From Enhydrobacter aerosaccus (GTDB lineage Bacteria > Pseudomonadota > Alphaproteobacteria > Reyranellales > Reyranellaceae), in NCBI GenBank assembly GCA_903915535.1, contig CAIWTJ010000125.1:1-55051 (forward strand): a DNA stretch of 55,051 nt. The letters run 5' to 3'. Every line of letters begins with the position of its first letter. The first letter of the stretch is position 1. Shown piece after piece: positions 41,577 through 50,189 of this stretch. A model generated the notes under the pieces. That model was not told the origin of the DNA, ran no database searches, and saw only the letters and a program-made list of their open reading frames with translations. Made by a program: the position numbers and the translations under genes.

Positions 41577-43415
41577 TCACGTCTTGTCGCCTCGCTTCAG
41601 GTCCTTGTCCTTGGCCTCGTCCACCCACCAGGTATCGAACGAGATCGGCTCGTACCTGGCCGTCTTCTCCGGCCGCGAGAAGCGATCCCAGTAGGCCACA
41701 AGCTCGCTGCCATTGCGGAACTGCGGCACCAGGAACTGCAGCCACTGCAGCACGCGATCGAGGCAGCGCGTGCGGACGACAAGGTCTTCGCGGCTCTCGG
41801 CCGAAACGATCAGGTCGCAGAGTTGATCGACGGCAGGATCTCTCAGGCCCATCGAATTCTTGGTGCCTGGACGGTCGGCCGCCTGCGAACCCCAGAATTC
41901 GCGCTGTTCGTTGCCGGGGGAGAGCGCCTGACCCCAGATGTCGATCACCATGTCGAAATCGAAACTGTCGGTGCGGCGGCGATATTGCGACGTGTCGATG
42001 GTGCGTACGCTCATGTCGACGCCGATGCGCTCGAGGGTCTGCTTGAACGGCAGCGTGCCACGCTCGAACCCGGCATCGTTCAGGATGATCTCGAAGGCGA
42101 GCTTGCGGCCGCTCTTGTCCGTCATCTTGCCGTCCTTGATCTCCCATCCCGCCTGCTTCAAGAGGCCGATCGCCTTGCGCGCCTGTTCGCGCACATTGCC
42201 GGAGCCATCGGTCCTGGAGGGCTGGTACTCGGTCGTGAAGACCTCATCGGGGATCTTGCCGCGCAGCGGCTCGAGGATCCTGAGTTCCTCCGGCGAGGGC
42301 AGGCCCTTGGCCTCGAGCTCGGAATTGCCGAAGAACGATCGCGAGCGCGTGAAGAACCCGTAGCTCAGGTTCTTGTTGATCCATTCGAAGTCGTACATCA
42401 GGCCGATGGCTTCGCGGACGCGGCGATCCTTGAACAGGTCGCGGCGCAGGTTGAACACGAAGCCCTGCATCGGTTGCGGCAGCTGATCGGGGATCTCGTC
42501 GCGCTTCACCCGCCCGTCCTTCACCGCGGGGAAGTCGTACTTGGTCATCCAGTTGCGGCCGGAATTCTCACGGCGGATGTCGGCGTCGCCAGCCTTGAAG
42601 GCCTCGAACAGCACGTCGTTGTCGCGGTAGTAATCGTAGCGCGTGGTCTCGAAATTGTAGCGCCCGCGATTCATCCAGAGGTCCTTGCCCCAATAGTCCG
42701 GTACGCGGCGATAAGTGATCGAGCGGCCGGCGTCATAGCTGTCGACCTTGTAGGGGCCGCTCGACAGGGCGACGTCGAGCGTCGCTTTCTCGAATTCCTT
42801 GCCGGCCCACCATTTCGACGGCAGCACCGGCAACGATCCCAGGATCAGCGGCAGTTCGCGGTTGGTGGAATCGCGGAAGGAGAAGCGCACCTTGCGCTCC
42901 TCGACCTGCTCGGCCTTCAGGACATCGGCATAGTAGGACGCGTACCTCGGCGGACCCTTGGCCTTCAGCGTATCGAAGCTCCAGATCACGTCGGCGACGG
43001 TGATCGGTGTGCCGTCGATCCATTTGGCCTGCGGGCGCAGGGTGAAGGCGGTCCACGACCGGTCGTCCGGGACCTCCATCGTCTCGGCGAGCAAGCCATA
43101 GACGGTGAAGGCCTCGTCGGGCGCGTTCCAGCACAACGTGTCCCACAAGACGCCGATACCGGTGGCCGGCACGCCCTTCAGGGTGAAGGGATGAAGAGAG
43201 TCGAAAGTGCCCAGCGCCGCGAACTTTACCGCGCCGGCCTTGGGCGCGGCGGGATTGAGGAACTCGAGCTTCGTGTCGGGCGAGGGATGCAGTGGCTCGC
43301 CATGCATGGCGAAGCCGTGGCCTACATGCATCTTTGGCTGGGCCCGCAGGATCGACGGGGCGCCGATCCACAATACCGTGCTGCCCGCGAGTACGTCGCG
43401 TCGACCGATCGCCAT
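41577..43415 (-). CDS. yejA: extracellular peptide-binding protein YejA type
   Basis: A 612-residue family 5 solute-binding protein. An N-terminal twin-Arg-like segment ([18 protein letters not shown]) suggests export, perhaps by Tat. The mature part has the SBP_bac_5 blocks [70 protein letters not shown] and [10 protein letters not shown], as in YejA. ATG 43415 has a GGAG at 8 nt; the longer TTG start at 43430 does not. It is the first gene of the operon and captures peptides in the periplasm. Confidence 0.93.
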   Translation of the reverse strand: MAIGRRDVLAGSTVLWIGAPSILRAQPKMHVGHGFAMHGEPLHPSPDTKLEFLNPAAPKAGAVKFAALGTFDSLHPFTLKGVPATGIGVLWDTLCWNAPDEAFTVYGLLAETMEVPDDRSWTAFTLRPQAKWIDGTPITVADVIWSFDTLKAKGPPRYASYYADVLKAEQVEERKVRFSFRDSTNRELPLILGSLPVLPSKWWAGKEFEKATLDVALSSGPYKVDSYDAGRSITYRRVPDYWGKDLWMNRGRYNFETTRYDYYRDNDVLFEAFKAGDADIRRENSGRNWMTKYDFPAVKDGRVKRDEIPDQLPQPMQGFVFNLRRDLFKDRRVREAIGLMYDFEWINKNLSYGFFTRSRSFFGNSELEAKGLPSPEELRILEPLRGKIPDEVFTTEYQPSRTDGSGNVREQARKAIGLLKQAGWEIKDGKMTDKSGRKLAFEIILNDAGFERGTLPFKQTLERIGVDMSVRTIDTSQYRRRTDSFDFDMVIDIWGQALSPGNEQREFWGSQAADRPGTKNSMGLRDPAVDQLCDLIVSAESREDLVVRTRCLDRVLQWLQFLVPQFRNGSELVAYWDRFSRPEKTARYEPISFDTWWVDEAKDKDLKRGDKT

Positions 43416-43490
43416 GCCGTCTGCTCCCAAGCCGCCCTAGTTCGCCTTCTATATAGCGCTCCCAAGTTGGGCGGCACTATGGCTGCACGT

Positions 43491-44900
43491 TCAGCGGCGT
43501 CGGTTCAGCACGGCGGCGATCCCCGCGTCGAGCAGCCGCTGCACGTCGGCCTGCTTCAGCACTTCGGCCGCCTTGTCGGGGTCGGGTTCAGTGCCCCTCC
43601 CGTCCTTCAACATCTGCGCATAGCGGCGGCAGGCCTCATAGTGTCCGTTGCGCATGGCGCCATCGGCGGCGGTGTTTTCGCAGGCGTGCTTGTAGCGCTG
43701 GACGGCACCTGCAAGGTCGGGCGTGGCGTCGCCGCGGCCTGCCTCGAGCACTTGAGCCAATTGCAGGTCGGCCGAGATGTAGCCGTCGTCGCCAAGCTGC
43801 CGGAGCAGGGCCAGGCCGCGCTCGCGGTCGCGCGGGACAATTTCCCCGTCGACCAGCATCAACGCCCAGGCCGAAACGGCCTTGGGCTCCTTCTGCTCGG
43901 CCGCGCTCCGATACCATTTGGCGGCTTCTGCCTCGTCCTTCGGGACCGTCTTGCCCTCGCGCAGCTTGTCGGCAAGCCGCGTTGCAACCTTGGCATCCTT
44001 CGCAGCGAGAGCGCGATAGAGCGCCAGGCCGCGCTCGGTGTCCTGCGGAACGCCCACACCTTCGAGGCGCGCGACGGCGATCCATTCCTCGGCATCGACT
44101 TTGCTCGCCGCGTCGACGCTGTCCCGGCGGCCCGAGACGAAAAACGCCAGCGTCACGACAAGCAGGAGCGCGACCCCGGCGGCGAGCGGACGCGGCACGA
44201 CGAATCCCTCATCGTACTCGAAGGCGTGTTCGGTATCCTCGACCGGAGGCGCGAGGATCTGCACGCCGCTCTTCACAAACAGCGGCGCGAGCAGCAAACC
44301 GGCGACGCCGCCGCCGAAGTGCGCGCCGTAGGCCGTCGTCGACTCGGAATCCGCCGCTCCGAGAACCTGCAGGAAAACCCAGAAAGCGGTGAAGCCCCAG
44401 GCCGGCAGCGTGGCTTTGATGCCGACGCTGATCTGCGTGTAGGGCAGTAGCAAGGTATGGGCTGCCAGTACGCCGGTGACGGCGCCGCTTGCGCCGACTA
44501 GTGGGGCGAAAGAATGGGGATCGATCGTGCAATAGACGATCGCACCTGCGAGGCCGCACAGGAGATAGAAGATCGCGTAGCGTGAGGAGCCCATCAGCAC
44601 TTCCATCGGCTCGCTGAAGCAGTGGAAGAACAGCATGTTGAAAAGCAGGTGAAGGAAGCCTGCATGCACGAACATCGAGCTGACCAGGCTCCAGGCGATG
44701 GCGGGGCTGTCGCTGTTCCGTGGCCAAAGGTCGAAGATCACCAGAGCCGGATGCGCGCCGTAGCGCTGGTAGAACATCCCGTCGGCCATTTGATCCGACA
44801 TGACCAGCTGTATGCAGCTCACCAGCACGCAGAGACCGATGATTGTCCAGGTGACCGGCTGAAATCCCTTGACCGGGAAGGCGGAAGAGATGGGAAGCAT
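43491..44900 (-). CDS. rhomboid intramembrane protease with C-terminal Sel1-like repeats
   Basis: A 469-residue membrane protein. Residues about 15-215 are a six-helix rhomboid core with HLLFNMLFF (oxyanion Asn88), catalytic Ser139 in GASGAVTG and His194 in YGAHFGGG. A seventh hydrophobic helix lies at about 238-258. The C-terminal part (about 270-469) contains helical Sel1/TPR-type repeats (LREGKTVPKDEAEAAKWYRSAAEQ is one unit). The protease may act on single-pass proteins, and the repeat domain may recruit partners. It is 4 bp from the TctC-type gene. Confidence 0.93.
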   Translation of the reverse strand: MLPISSAFPVKGFQPVTWTIIGLCVLVSCIQLVMSDQMADGMFYQRYGAHPALVIFDLWPRNSDSPAIAWSLVSSMFVHAGFLHLLFNMLFFHCFSEPMEVLMGSSRYAIFYLLCGLAGAIVYCTIDPHSFAPLVGASGAVTGVLAAHTLLLPYTQISVGIKATLPAWGFTAFWVFLQVLGAADSESTTAYGAHFGGGVAGLLLAPLFVKSGVQILAPPVEDTEHAFEYDEGFVVPRPLAAGVALLLVVTLAFFVSGRRDSVDAASKVDAEEWIAVARLEGVGVPQDTERGLALYRALAAKDAKVATRLADKLREGKTVPKDEAEAAKWYRSAAEQKEPKAVSAWALMLVDGEIVPRDRERGLALLRQLGDDGYISADLQLAQVLEAGRGDATPDLAGAVQRYKHACENTAADGAMRNGHYEACRRYAQMLKDGRGTEPDPDKAAEVLKQADVQRLLDAGIAAVLNRRR

Positions 44901-44904
44901 GGCG

Positions 44905-45861
44905 TCAGTCCGCTTTGAAGCCCGAGGCCCTGATCACCGGTCCCCATTTCGCATCGTCGGCTTTCATGATCTTCGCGAGTTCGTCGGGCCCGTAGCCCGT
45001 CGCCTCGAGGCCGAGCGGCTCGATCTTCTGCCGAAGGTCCGGCTGGCGCACCGCATCGATCGCCGCGGCCGCGATCTTGTCGACGATGTCTTTCGGCGTG
45101 CCGGCGGGCGCGAACAGCGCGTACCAGGCGGCGCCCTCGATGTCGTAGCCGCTCTCCTTGAAGGTCGGTATGTCGGGGTATTGCGGCGCACGTTTGGCGC
45201 CTGCGGTCGCGAGGATGCGCGCCTTGCCCGATTGCGCGAGCGTGCCGAGGTCGGCAATCGGCAGCACGGCGGCGGGAATCTCTCCCGCGATCAGCGCCTG
45301 CAAGACCTGCGCCGTTCCCTTGTAGGGCACATGCGTGAGGTCGAGGCCGGCAGTCTTGGCGAACAGCAGGCCGAAGAAATGCGGCAGGCTGCCGACGGCG
45401 GCAGAAGCGAAGTTGGCGTAGCGGCCACCTTTCTTTGCGAGCGCGACGTACTCCGCCAACGTCTTTGCCGGCACATCGGCGCCGACCCCGAAGGCGATCT
45501 GGAAGGCCGCGACGTGGGCCACGGGCACGTAGTCCTTGAACGGATCGTAATCGAGCTTGGCGTAGGAGTGCGGGAAGGCCACCATGTTCGCGAGCGGCGT
45601 CATCAGCAGCGTGTTACCGTCGGGTGCTGCCGTCTTGACCGTGAGGTTGGCGACGATGCCGTTGGCGCCGGGCTTGTTCTCGACCACGACGGACCGGTCG
45701 AGCGAGACGCGCATCTTGTCGGCGATCATGCGGGTGATGGTGTCGCTGCTGGCGCCGGCGGGATAGCCCAGCACGATGCGCAGCGGGCGATCCTCGGCCC
45801 GCGCCGGCACGGCCAGCGCGATCGAGCCCGCCATGACGGTCCGGCGTGTCAGTTTGCGCAA
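44905..45861 (-). CDS. TctC-type tripartite tricarboxylate transporter substrate-binding protein
   Basis: A 318-residue periplasmic binding protein of the Bug/TctC family, which is common in beta- and alphaproteobacteria. The exported N-terminus has a twin-Arg-like segment (TRRTVMAGSIALAVP). The mature part has RIVLGYPAGASSDTITRMIA, VVENKPGANGIVANLTV and VPYKGTAQVLQALIAGEI, as in the family. No TctA/TctB membrane genes are near, which is usual for Bug proteins. The start is TTG 45861 with a strong GGAGG seven nucleotides upstream. It is divergent from the selenoprotein gene by 99 bp. Confidence 0.92.
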   Translation of the reverse strand: MRKLTRRTVMAGSIALAVPARAEDRPLRIVLGYPAGASSDTITRMIADKMRVSLDRSVVVENKPGANGIVANLTVKTAAPDGNTLLMTPLANMVAFPHSYAKLDYDPFKDYVPVAHVAAFQIAFGVGADVPAKTLAEYVALAKKGGRYANFASAAVGSLPHFFGLLFAKTAGLDLTHVPYKGTAQVLQALIAGEIPAAVLPIADLGTLAQSGKARILATAGAKRAPQYPDIPTFKESGYDIEGAAWYALFAPAGTPKDIVDKIAAAAIDAVRQPDLRQKIEPLGLEATGYGPDELAKIMKADDAKWGPVIRASGFKAD

Positions 45862-45960
45862 GGATTGCCTCCCCCAATTGAGCGAAAGCTAGGGGTTGCC
45901 CGCGAAATTGTCACCTCGGGCCAAATTGACTTCGGCGCGGCGGAGTCTCACTTTTGACCC

Positions 45961-46887
45961 ATGACCGACACCATGAACTTCGCGCCCGAGTTCGACGCGC
46001 CGATCGACTATATGCGGCGCACGCGCGACTACTATCTGGCGCTGGGCTACGACAATCCGTACCGCTGGGCGCACTATGTCGACTCGCCGTTCCAGCCGCT
46101 GAAGAAGCCGCTTAAGGACAGCACGCTGGCGCTGATCAGCACCGCGGCGCCCTACCAGCCGGACAAGGGCGACCAGGGGCCGGGCGCGCTCTACAACGCC
46201 GGCGCAAAGTTCTACTCGGTCTATTCCGGCGACACCGCGGTCGATCACGACACGCGCATCAGCCACATCGGCTACGACCGTAAGCACACGACGGCGAAGG
46301 ACAGCGGCACCTGGTTCCCGCTGCCGCTGCTGCGCGAGTTCGCCGCTGAGGGCCGCTTCACGCTCGCCAGTCGCTTCCATGGCGCACCGACCAACCGCAG
46401 CCAGCGGGTCACGTTCGAGACCGATGCGCCGGAGATCCTGGCGCGCTGCCGGCAGGACCAGGTCGATGCGGCACTTCTTGTCCCTACGTGACCCGTCTGT
46501 CACCAGACCGTGAGTCTGGTCGCTCGCTATCTCGAACGGAACGGCATCCCGACGATCGTCATGGGTGCAGCGAAGGACATCGTCGAATGGGCGGGCGTGC
46601 CGCGCTTCCTGTTCAGCGACTTCCCGCTCGGCAACTCGGCCGGCAAGCCGCACGAGCCGGACACGCAGCGCTTCACGCTCGACCTCGCGCTGAAAGTGCT
46701 GGAAAGCGCCGTCGGTCCGCGCACGACCGTCCAGAATCCGCTGCGTTGGAACGACGACGGCGACTGGAAGAACGACTACAACAACGTCGCGCGCATGCCG
46801 CCCGAGGAAGTCGCTCGGCGCCGCGCCGAGAACGACAAGATCAAGCAGACCGCTCTCGAGCAGCGCAAGAAGGCGGGCGTCGCCTAG
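45961..46887 (+). CDS. GrdB-like glycine/betaine/D-proline reductase family selenoprotein (Sec by TGA)
   Basis: One 308-codon frame is interrupted only by TGA at 46489-46491. Codons on both sides stay in frame and in the same family: VDAALLVPT before, then U-PVCHQTVSLVARYLE after, and IPTIVMGAAKDIVEWAGVPRFLFSDFPLG. Reading TGA as selenocysteine gives Sec177 and Cys180 in a U-x-x-C redox motif. The family (GrdB/PrdB type) includes known selenoproteins of anaerobic C-N or ring cleavage, whose Cys- or Sec-containing relatives occur in aerobic proteobacteria with unknown substrates. A gene caller splits it into 45961-46491 and 46510-46887, and a true stop would remove half the domain. A hairpin fitting a SECIS follows. 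Ten base pairs later the CoA transferase gene starts, probably in the same operon. No selA, selB, selC or selD is in the window. Confidence 0.82.
46489..46520 (+). promoter_or_regulatory. putative bacterial SECIS element with Sec TGA
   Basis: The TGA codon (46489-46491) is followed after 10 nt by a perfect 7-bp stem ACCAGAC/GTCTGGT (46502-46520) with the 5-nt loop CGTGA. The loop begins 17 nt after the TGA and contains G-U, as in SelB-binding SECIS elements of bacteria. The stem also encodes conserved residues of the reading frame, so it is under double constraint. Confidence 0.65.
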
Positions 46888-46897
46888 GAAAGAAGTC

Positions 46898-48091
46898 ATG
46901 AGCAAGCCATTCGCCGGCGTGAAGATCCTCGATTTCACGCGCGTGCTCGCCGGGCCCTATGCCTCCTACCAGCTCGCCCTTCTGGGTGCCGATGTTATCA
47001 AGGTCGAAAGCCGCGACGGCGACGACATGCGCTTCGGCAATCGCGCCAACGACTGGGAGAAGCGCGGACTGGCCGCGCCCTGGGTCGCGGTGAACGGCAA
47101 CAAGCGTTCGATCACCATGGACCTGAAGCAGCCCAAGGCGATCGAGATCATCAAGAAGATGGTGCCCACCGTCGACGTGGTGATCGAGAACTTCCGGCCG
47201 GGCGTGATGGACAAGCTCGGCATCGGCTACGATACGCTGAAGGCGATCAATCCGCGGCTGATCTATGCGGCGATCTCGGGCTTCGGCCAGGTCGGCCCCG
47301 ACAAGGCGACGGCGGCGTTCGACGGCATGATCCAGGCGATGTCGGGCCTGATGTCGATCACCGGTTTCCCCTCCAACGGACCCACGCGCGTGGGCTTCGC
47401 CGGCGCCGACGTGATGTCGGGCTTCACCGGCGCCTTCGGCATCGCCTCGGCGCTCTACCAGCGCACGCATACGGGCAAGGGCCAGCTGGTCGACGTCGCG
47501 ATGATCGACGCGGTGACCGGCTTCCTCGCCCAGCAGTTCACCGAGCACATGATGACCGGCCGTGTACACGAGCAGGCCGAGAACCTTTCGGTGACGCGCA
47601 AGCCCACCGGCAACCTGTTCAAGACCAAGGACGGCTGGATGGTGCTGGCGGTGATGACCGACCCGCAATATCACCGCCTGATGAAGCAGCTCGGCCGCGA
47701 CGACGTGGCGTCGGAGGATCGCTTCAAGGACTGGCCGACGCGCATCGCCAACAACAAGGCGCTGCACGAGATCATCGAAGCGGAGATGAAGAAGAAGACC
47801 TCGGCCGAGTGGAACGGGATCTTCGCCAAGAACGACATTCCGGCCGGCCGCGTGCTCACCATTCCCGAGACGGTGAAGCTCGATCACTACGGCCATCGCA
47901 CGATCATGCAGACGGTCGAGACCGAGCATGGGCCGATCACCGTCGTGGGCTCGGGCTTCCGCCTCGAGCACGATGGCGGCTCGATCGAACGGCCGCCCGC
48001 GACGCTTGGGAAGCACACCGACGAGGTGCTGCGCGAGGCGGGCTATTCGGCTGCGGAGATTGCCGCGATGAAGGCGGAAAAAGTCATCTAA
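46898..48091 (+). CDS. CaiB/BaiF-family CoA transferase (class III)
   Basis: A 397-residue CoA transferase. Family signs are KPFAGVKILDFTRVLAGPYASYQLALLGADVIKVE at the N-terminus, NKRSITMDLKQPKAIEIIKKMV, DVVIENFRPGVMDKLGIGYD, GKGQLVDVAMIDAVTGFLAQQ (catalytic Asp region) and NDIPAGRVLTIPE near the C-terminus. It moves CoA from an acyl-CoA to an organic acid; such genes often serve carnitine, oxalate, formate or aromatic-acid pathways. The close position to the GrdB-like selenoprotein suggests a shared pathway, but none is known. It ends 2 bp from the convergent small gene. Confidence 0.93.
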   Translation: MSKPFAGVKILDFTRVLAGPYASYQLALLGADVIKVESRDGDDMRFGNRANDWEKRGLAAPWVAVNGNKRSITMDLKQPKAIEIIKKMVPTVDVVIENFRPGVMDKLGIGYDTLKAINPRLIYAAISGFGQVGPDKATAAFDGMIQAMSGLMSITGFPSNGPTRVGFAGADVMSGFTGAFGIASALYQRTHTGKGQLVDVAMIDAVTGFLAQQFTEHMMTGRVHEQAENLSVTRKPTGNLFKTKDGWMVLAVMTDPQYHRLMKQLGRDDVASEDRFKDWPTRIANNKALHEIIEAEMKKKTSAEWNGIFAKNDIPAGRVLTIPETVKLDHYGHRTIMQTVETEHGPITVVGSGFRLEHDGGSIERPPATLGKHTDEVLREAGYSAAEIAAMKAEKVI

Positions 48092-48093
48092 CG

Positions 48094-48327
48094 CTAGCGC
48101 CGCTCGATGACCTTGGGTGTCTCGATCGTCGTCTTCTCGATCGTGACGTTCTTGGTCACAGCTGGCGCGGGGGTGGTGGTCGCCGCAGCGGGAGCCTGCG
48201 CGACCGAAGAGCCGGTGCCGCCGTTGAACATGAAGAAGCCGCCGACCGCGACGGCCACGCACAAGGCGCCAACCAGGAAATAGAGCATTCCGTTGGTGGA
48301 GCCGCCGCCAGAATTGTCGTTGGTCAT
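48094..48327 (-). CDS. small single-pass membrane protein
   Basis: A 77-residue protein with no family match that I know. A short polar N-terminus (MTNDNSGGGSTNG) precedes one membrane helix (about residues 14-33) and a Pro/Ala/Thr-rich tail that ends PKVIERR. It looks like a type II anchored protein. ATG 48327 follows GAGGG at 6 nt. A longer upstream frame is open but lacks a ribosome site. The tail's basic end and low complexity suggest a flexible linker in the periplasm. Confidence 0.65.
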   Translation of the reverse strand: MTNDNSGGGSTNGMLYFLVGALCVAVAVGGFFMFNGGTGSSVAQAPAAATTTPAPAVTKNVTIEKTTIETPKVIERR

Positions 48328-48389
48328 GTCATCCCTCACCGAAGTTGCATCAGGGTGGCAACGCGCCGCAGGCGGGGCGGTTCCGGGGG

Positions 48390-48962
48390 TTAGAGGCAGG
48401 GATTCATCACTGGAGGACGAGGAACAGCGATCATCCTGGCGACATCCGCGCGTCGTTTCTCGCGGCCGTCTGCCTGATAGTGGGTGAACATGTCGGTCCT
48501 TGCGCAACGCGGTGCGCCAGCAGGTAGTTTGGAGGCACGCGCGAGCAGCTCCTTGCGGCGCGTCTCGACATAAGCATCGAGATCGCTCCGCCTCACTGGC
48601 GTCAGGCTGTTGGCAACGATGAAATCCTTGAAGTGCTCAACCGCGTCCGCAAAGTCCTCTCTCAGTTCTTTCTCGCTGTCGGGAAAACAATAGTCGGCCG
48701 CGACGTGAAGACCGACATAGATGGTCCAGACACACATCACAGCCGTGTCCTGATCTATCCCCAACGCACCCTTCTTGTCGATCTGGATCGTGACGGTGGC
48801 TTTTCGGATCGTGACGACCTCCTCGCCCTTCACGGTCTCCCTCGTCATTGCAAAACCGGGGCGCTTGGCGATCTCGTCGTAGTCGAGTTGCTGGGCCCGG
48901 GCCGCCATCCCACCCGAACCGACGACGAGCGTGGCGAAGAGCGCGATCAGACGAAGTCGCAT
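48390..48962 (-). CDS. hypothetical secreted protein
   Basis: A 190-residue exported protein that I do not recognise. A signal peptide covers about residues 1-23 (LRLIALFATLVVGSGGMAARA). The mature part has four Cys, in VMCVWTIYV, ADYCFPDSE, PRCARTD and the C-terminal NPCL, which suggests disulfides. It looks mostly helical (REDFADAVEHFKDFIVAN) with beta strands near the N-terminus. I chose ATG 48962, since TAGGAAAATC precedes it; an ATG at 48986 in frame would put charged residues before the signal peptide. It shares an AT-richer block with its two neighbours upstream. Confidence 0.66.
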   Translation of the reverse strand: MRLRLIALFATLVVGSGGMAARAQQLDYDEIAKRPGFAMTRETVKGEEVVTIRKATVTIQIDKKGALGIDQDTAVMCVWTIYVGLHVAADYCFPDSEKELREDFADAVEHFKDFIVANSLTPVRRSDLDAYVETRRKELLARASKLPAGAPRCARTDMFTHYQADGREKRRADVARMIAVPRPPVMNPCL

Positions 48963-48972
48963 GGAGATTTTC

Positions 48973-49458
48973 CTACTTGCGGCCATCCAAAGGGGGACGT
49001 TCCCAATAGGTCATCGCACTGAAGCTGTCCGATCCTGGACCAATCGCAAGCTGTATCATCATTGGTGCACGCGCAAAGTGCATCCCCATATTTATCTCCT
49101 GCGCAGCGAGGGGCATCGGCAGAGTCGCGCGACAGACTTGGCAATTGGTGCACGGCGGCAGAATGGTAAGCAAAGTACATTCGAAGCCGTATTGCTCCTT
49201 CAACGCGTTAAGTCCGCCCGACGCGTATGCCTTGAGCAAAAACCGCTCCAGCGGCTTGTTTCGCACCCAGGCATTCAGGGGTTCCGAATAATGCCGCTCA
49301 GCAATAAGCCAATCGTAATGAGCAGCTTCTTCATAGGCAGTGAGAGGCTCTTCGGGCGGCAAGGGTATGTACATGCAAGCCGCTGACACAAGTGGTAGGG
49401 CCAATGTCAGCAGCGCTGCCCAAGTCTTCGATCCGAACAGCGAGGCGGAGGAGCTCAT
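48973..49458 (-). CDS. hypothetical exported protein with Cys pair motifs
   Basis: A 161-residue protein of no known family. The N-terminus has a hydrophobic export segment (WAALLTLALPLVSAAC), which could end in a lipoprotein Cys, although the site is not canonical. The middle has NAWVRNKPLERFLLKAY, and later a Cys-rich stretch (TILPPCTNCQVCRATLP) with C-x-x-C-x-x-C. The RNKxLERxL string recurs in the neighbouring frameshifted gene (IRNKGLERVL). Ten base pairs separate it from the next gene, so they form a small operon-like block. Confidence 0.6.
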   Translation of the reverse strand: MSSSASLFGSKTWAALLTLALPLVSAACMYIPLPPEEPLTAYEEAAHYDWLIAERHYSEPLNAWVRNKPLERFLLKAYASGGLNALKEQYGFECTLLTILPPCTNCQVCRATLPMPLAAQEINMGMHFARAPMMIQLAIGPGSDSFSAMTYWERPPLDGRK

Positions 49459-49515
49459 CCTTGCTACTTTACTGCGCTAGAGTTGGCATTCTACCAATCT
49501 ATGATTGTATTGCGT

Positions 49516-50176
49516 TTAGGGCGTGTCAGGCCGCACCTGCGGAGGTGCAACGTAAGGCTGATACGTCGGATCGAGCACATCTCTCGCCCAGCCTGGTAAA
49601 ACCCGCTCCAAGCCCTTGTTCCGAATCGCGGTGCTGAGATCGAGATGCATGGGTTTGCCGAACGAGAAGTTTGCAGAATTGCTATTCTGAATTTGGCCGC
49701 CGTCCGTCCCTAGCTCGTAGCTTATGTCGTGCGCTTTGTAGTCGAGGTTTTTCGCATTCATGTCGATGGCGGCCTGCAGACCTGTGCGCCATCTCCCTCG
49801 GACGGCATCGTCATAGGAGCCGCTATAAACCGTCCCTATGGAGATCGTTCGGGGGGGGCTTGCCGGGCTCGTCAAAAAGTGGCCGAGGCGATTGGACGCC
49901 TACCAGGTGCGCGCCATCCATTCCGAGCGCGACGAGGTTGTCGGTGTTTCTCGATCGCGCGAGACCGTGCAATTCCCGTTGGACATTGCCGTTCGGGTCG
50001 ACGAGGGCCAGAAATGCATGACCCCGATGAGCGATCGGCAAATAGCGCATTTCGATGTGCCAGTCGTTTGGTTGTTCCGCCGGCAGCTGATCGACGTGTT
50101 CCTGTGCCACGTCCGGCAATTTGTTGTTGGGGTAGTCATCGAGCGATTTCGTAGGCGTATTGGTTTGGGTATCCAC
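49516..50176 (-). pseudogene. hypothetical protein, frameshifted at a C8 tract
   Basis: Two overlapping minus-strand frames (50176-49823, GTG start with a clear AGGAG, and 49875-49516) meet at eight consecutive C on the coding strand (49851-49858). Removing one C joins them into a 219-residue protein with continuous sense (LFDEPGKPP then RTISIGTVYSGSYDDAVRG). The first half has AHRGHAFLALVDPNGN; the second has MNAKNLDYKAHD and IQNSNSANFSFGK. The NSNS block resembles the N-C-N motif of papain-fold proteins with Ser for Cys, but I do not claim a match. The frameshift may be a sequencing error, a real mutation or a phase-variable tract. It is the most upstream gene of the AT-richer block and is controlled by the palindromes upstream. 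Confidence 0.62.
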
Positions 50177-50189
50177 GAGAATCTCCTAT

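Noticed and set aside
46489..46491. TGA taken as a true stop or nonsense mutation in the GrdB-like gene.
   Set aside because: It falls exactly at the redox position of a family with known Sec, is followed by Cys three residues on and by a perfect hairpin, and the rest of the frame is undamaged. A random nonsense mutation is less likely, though not excluded.
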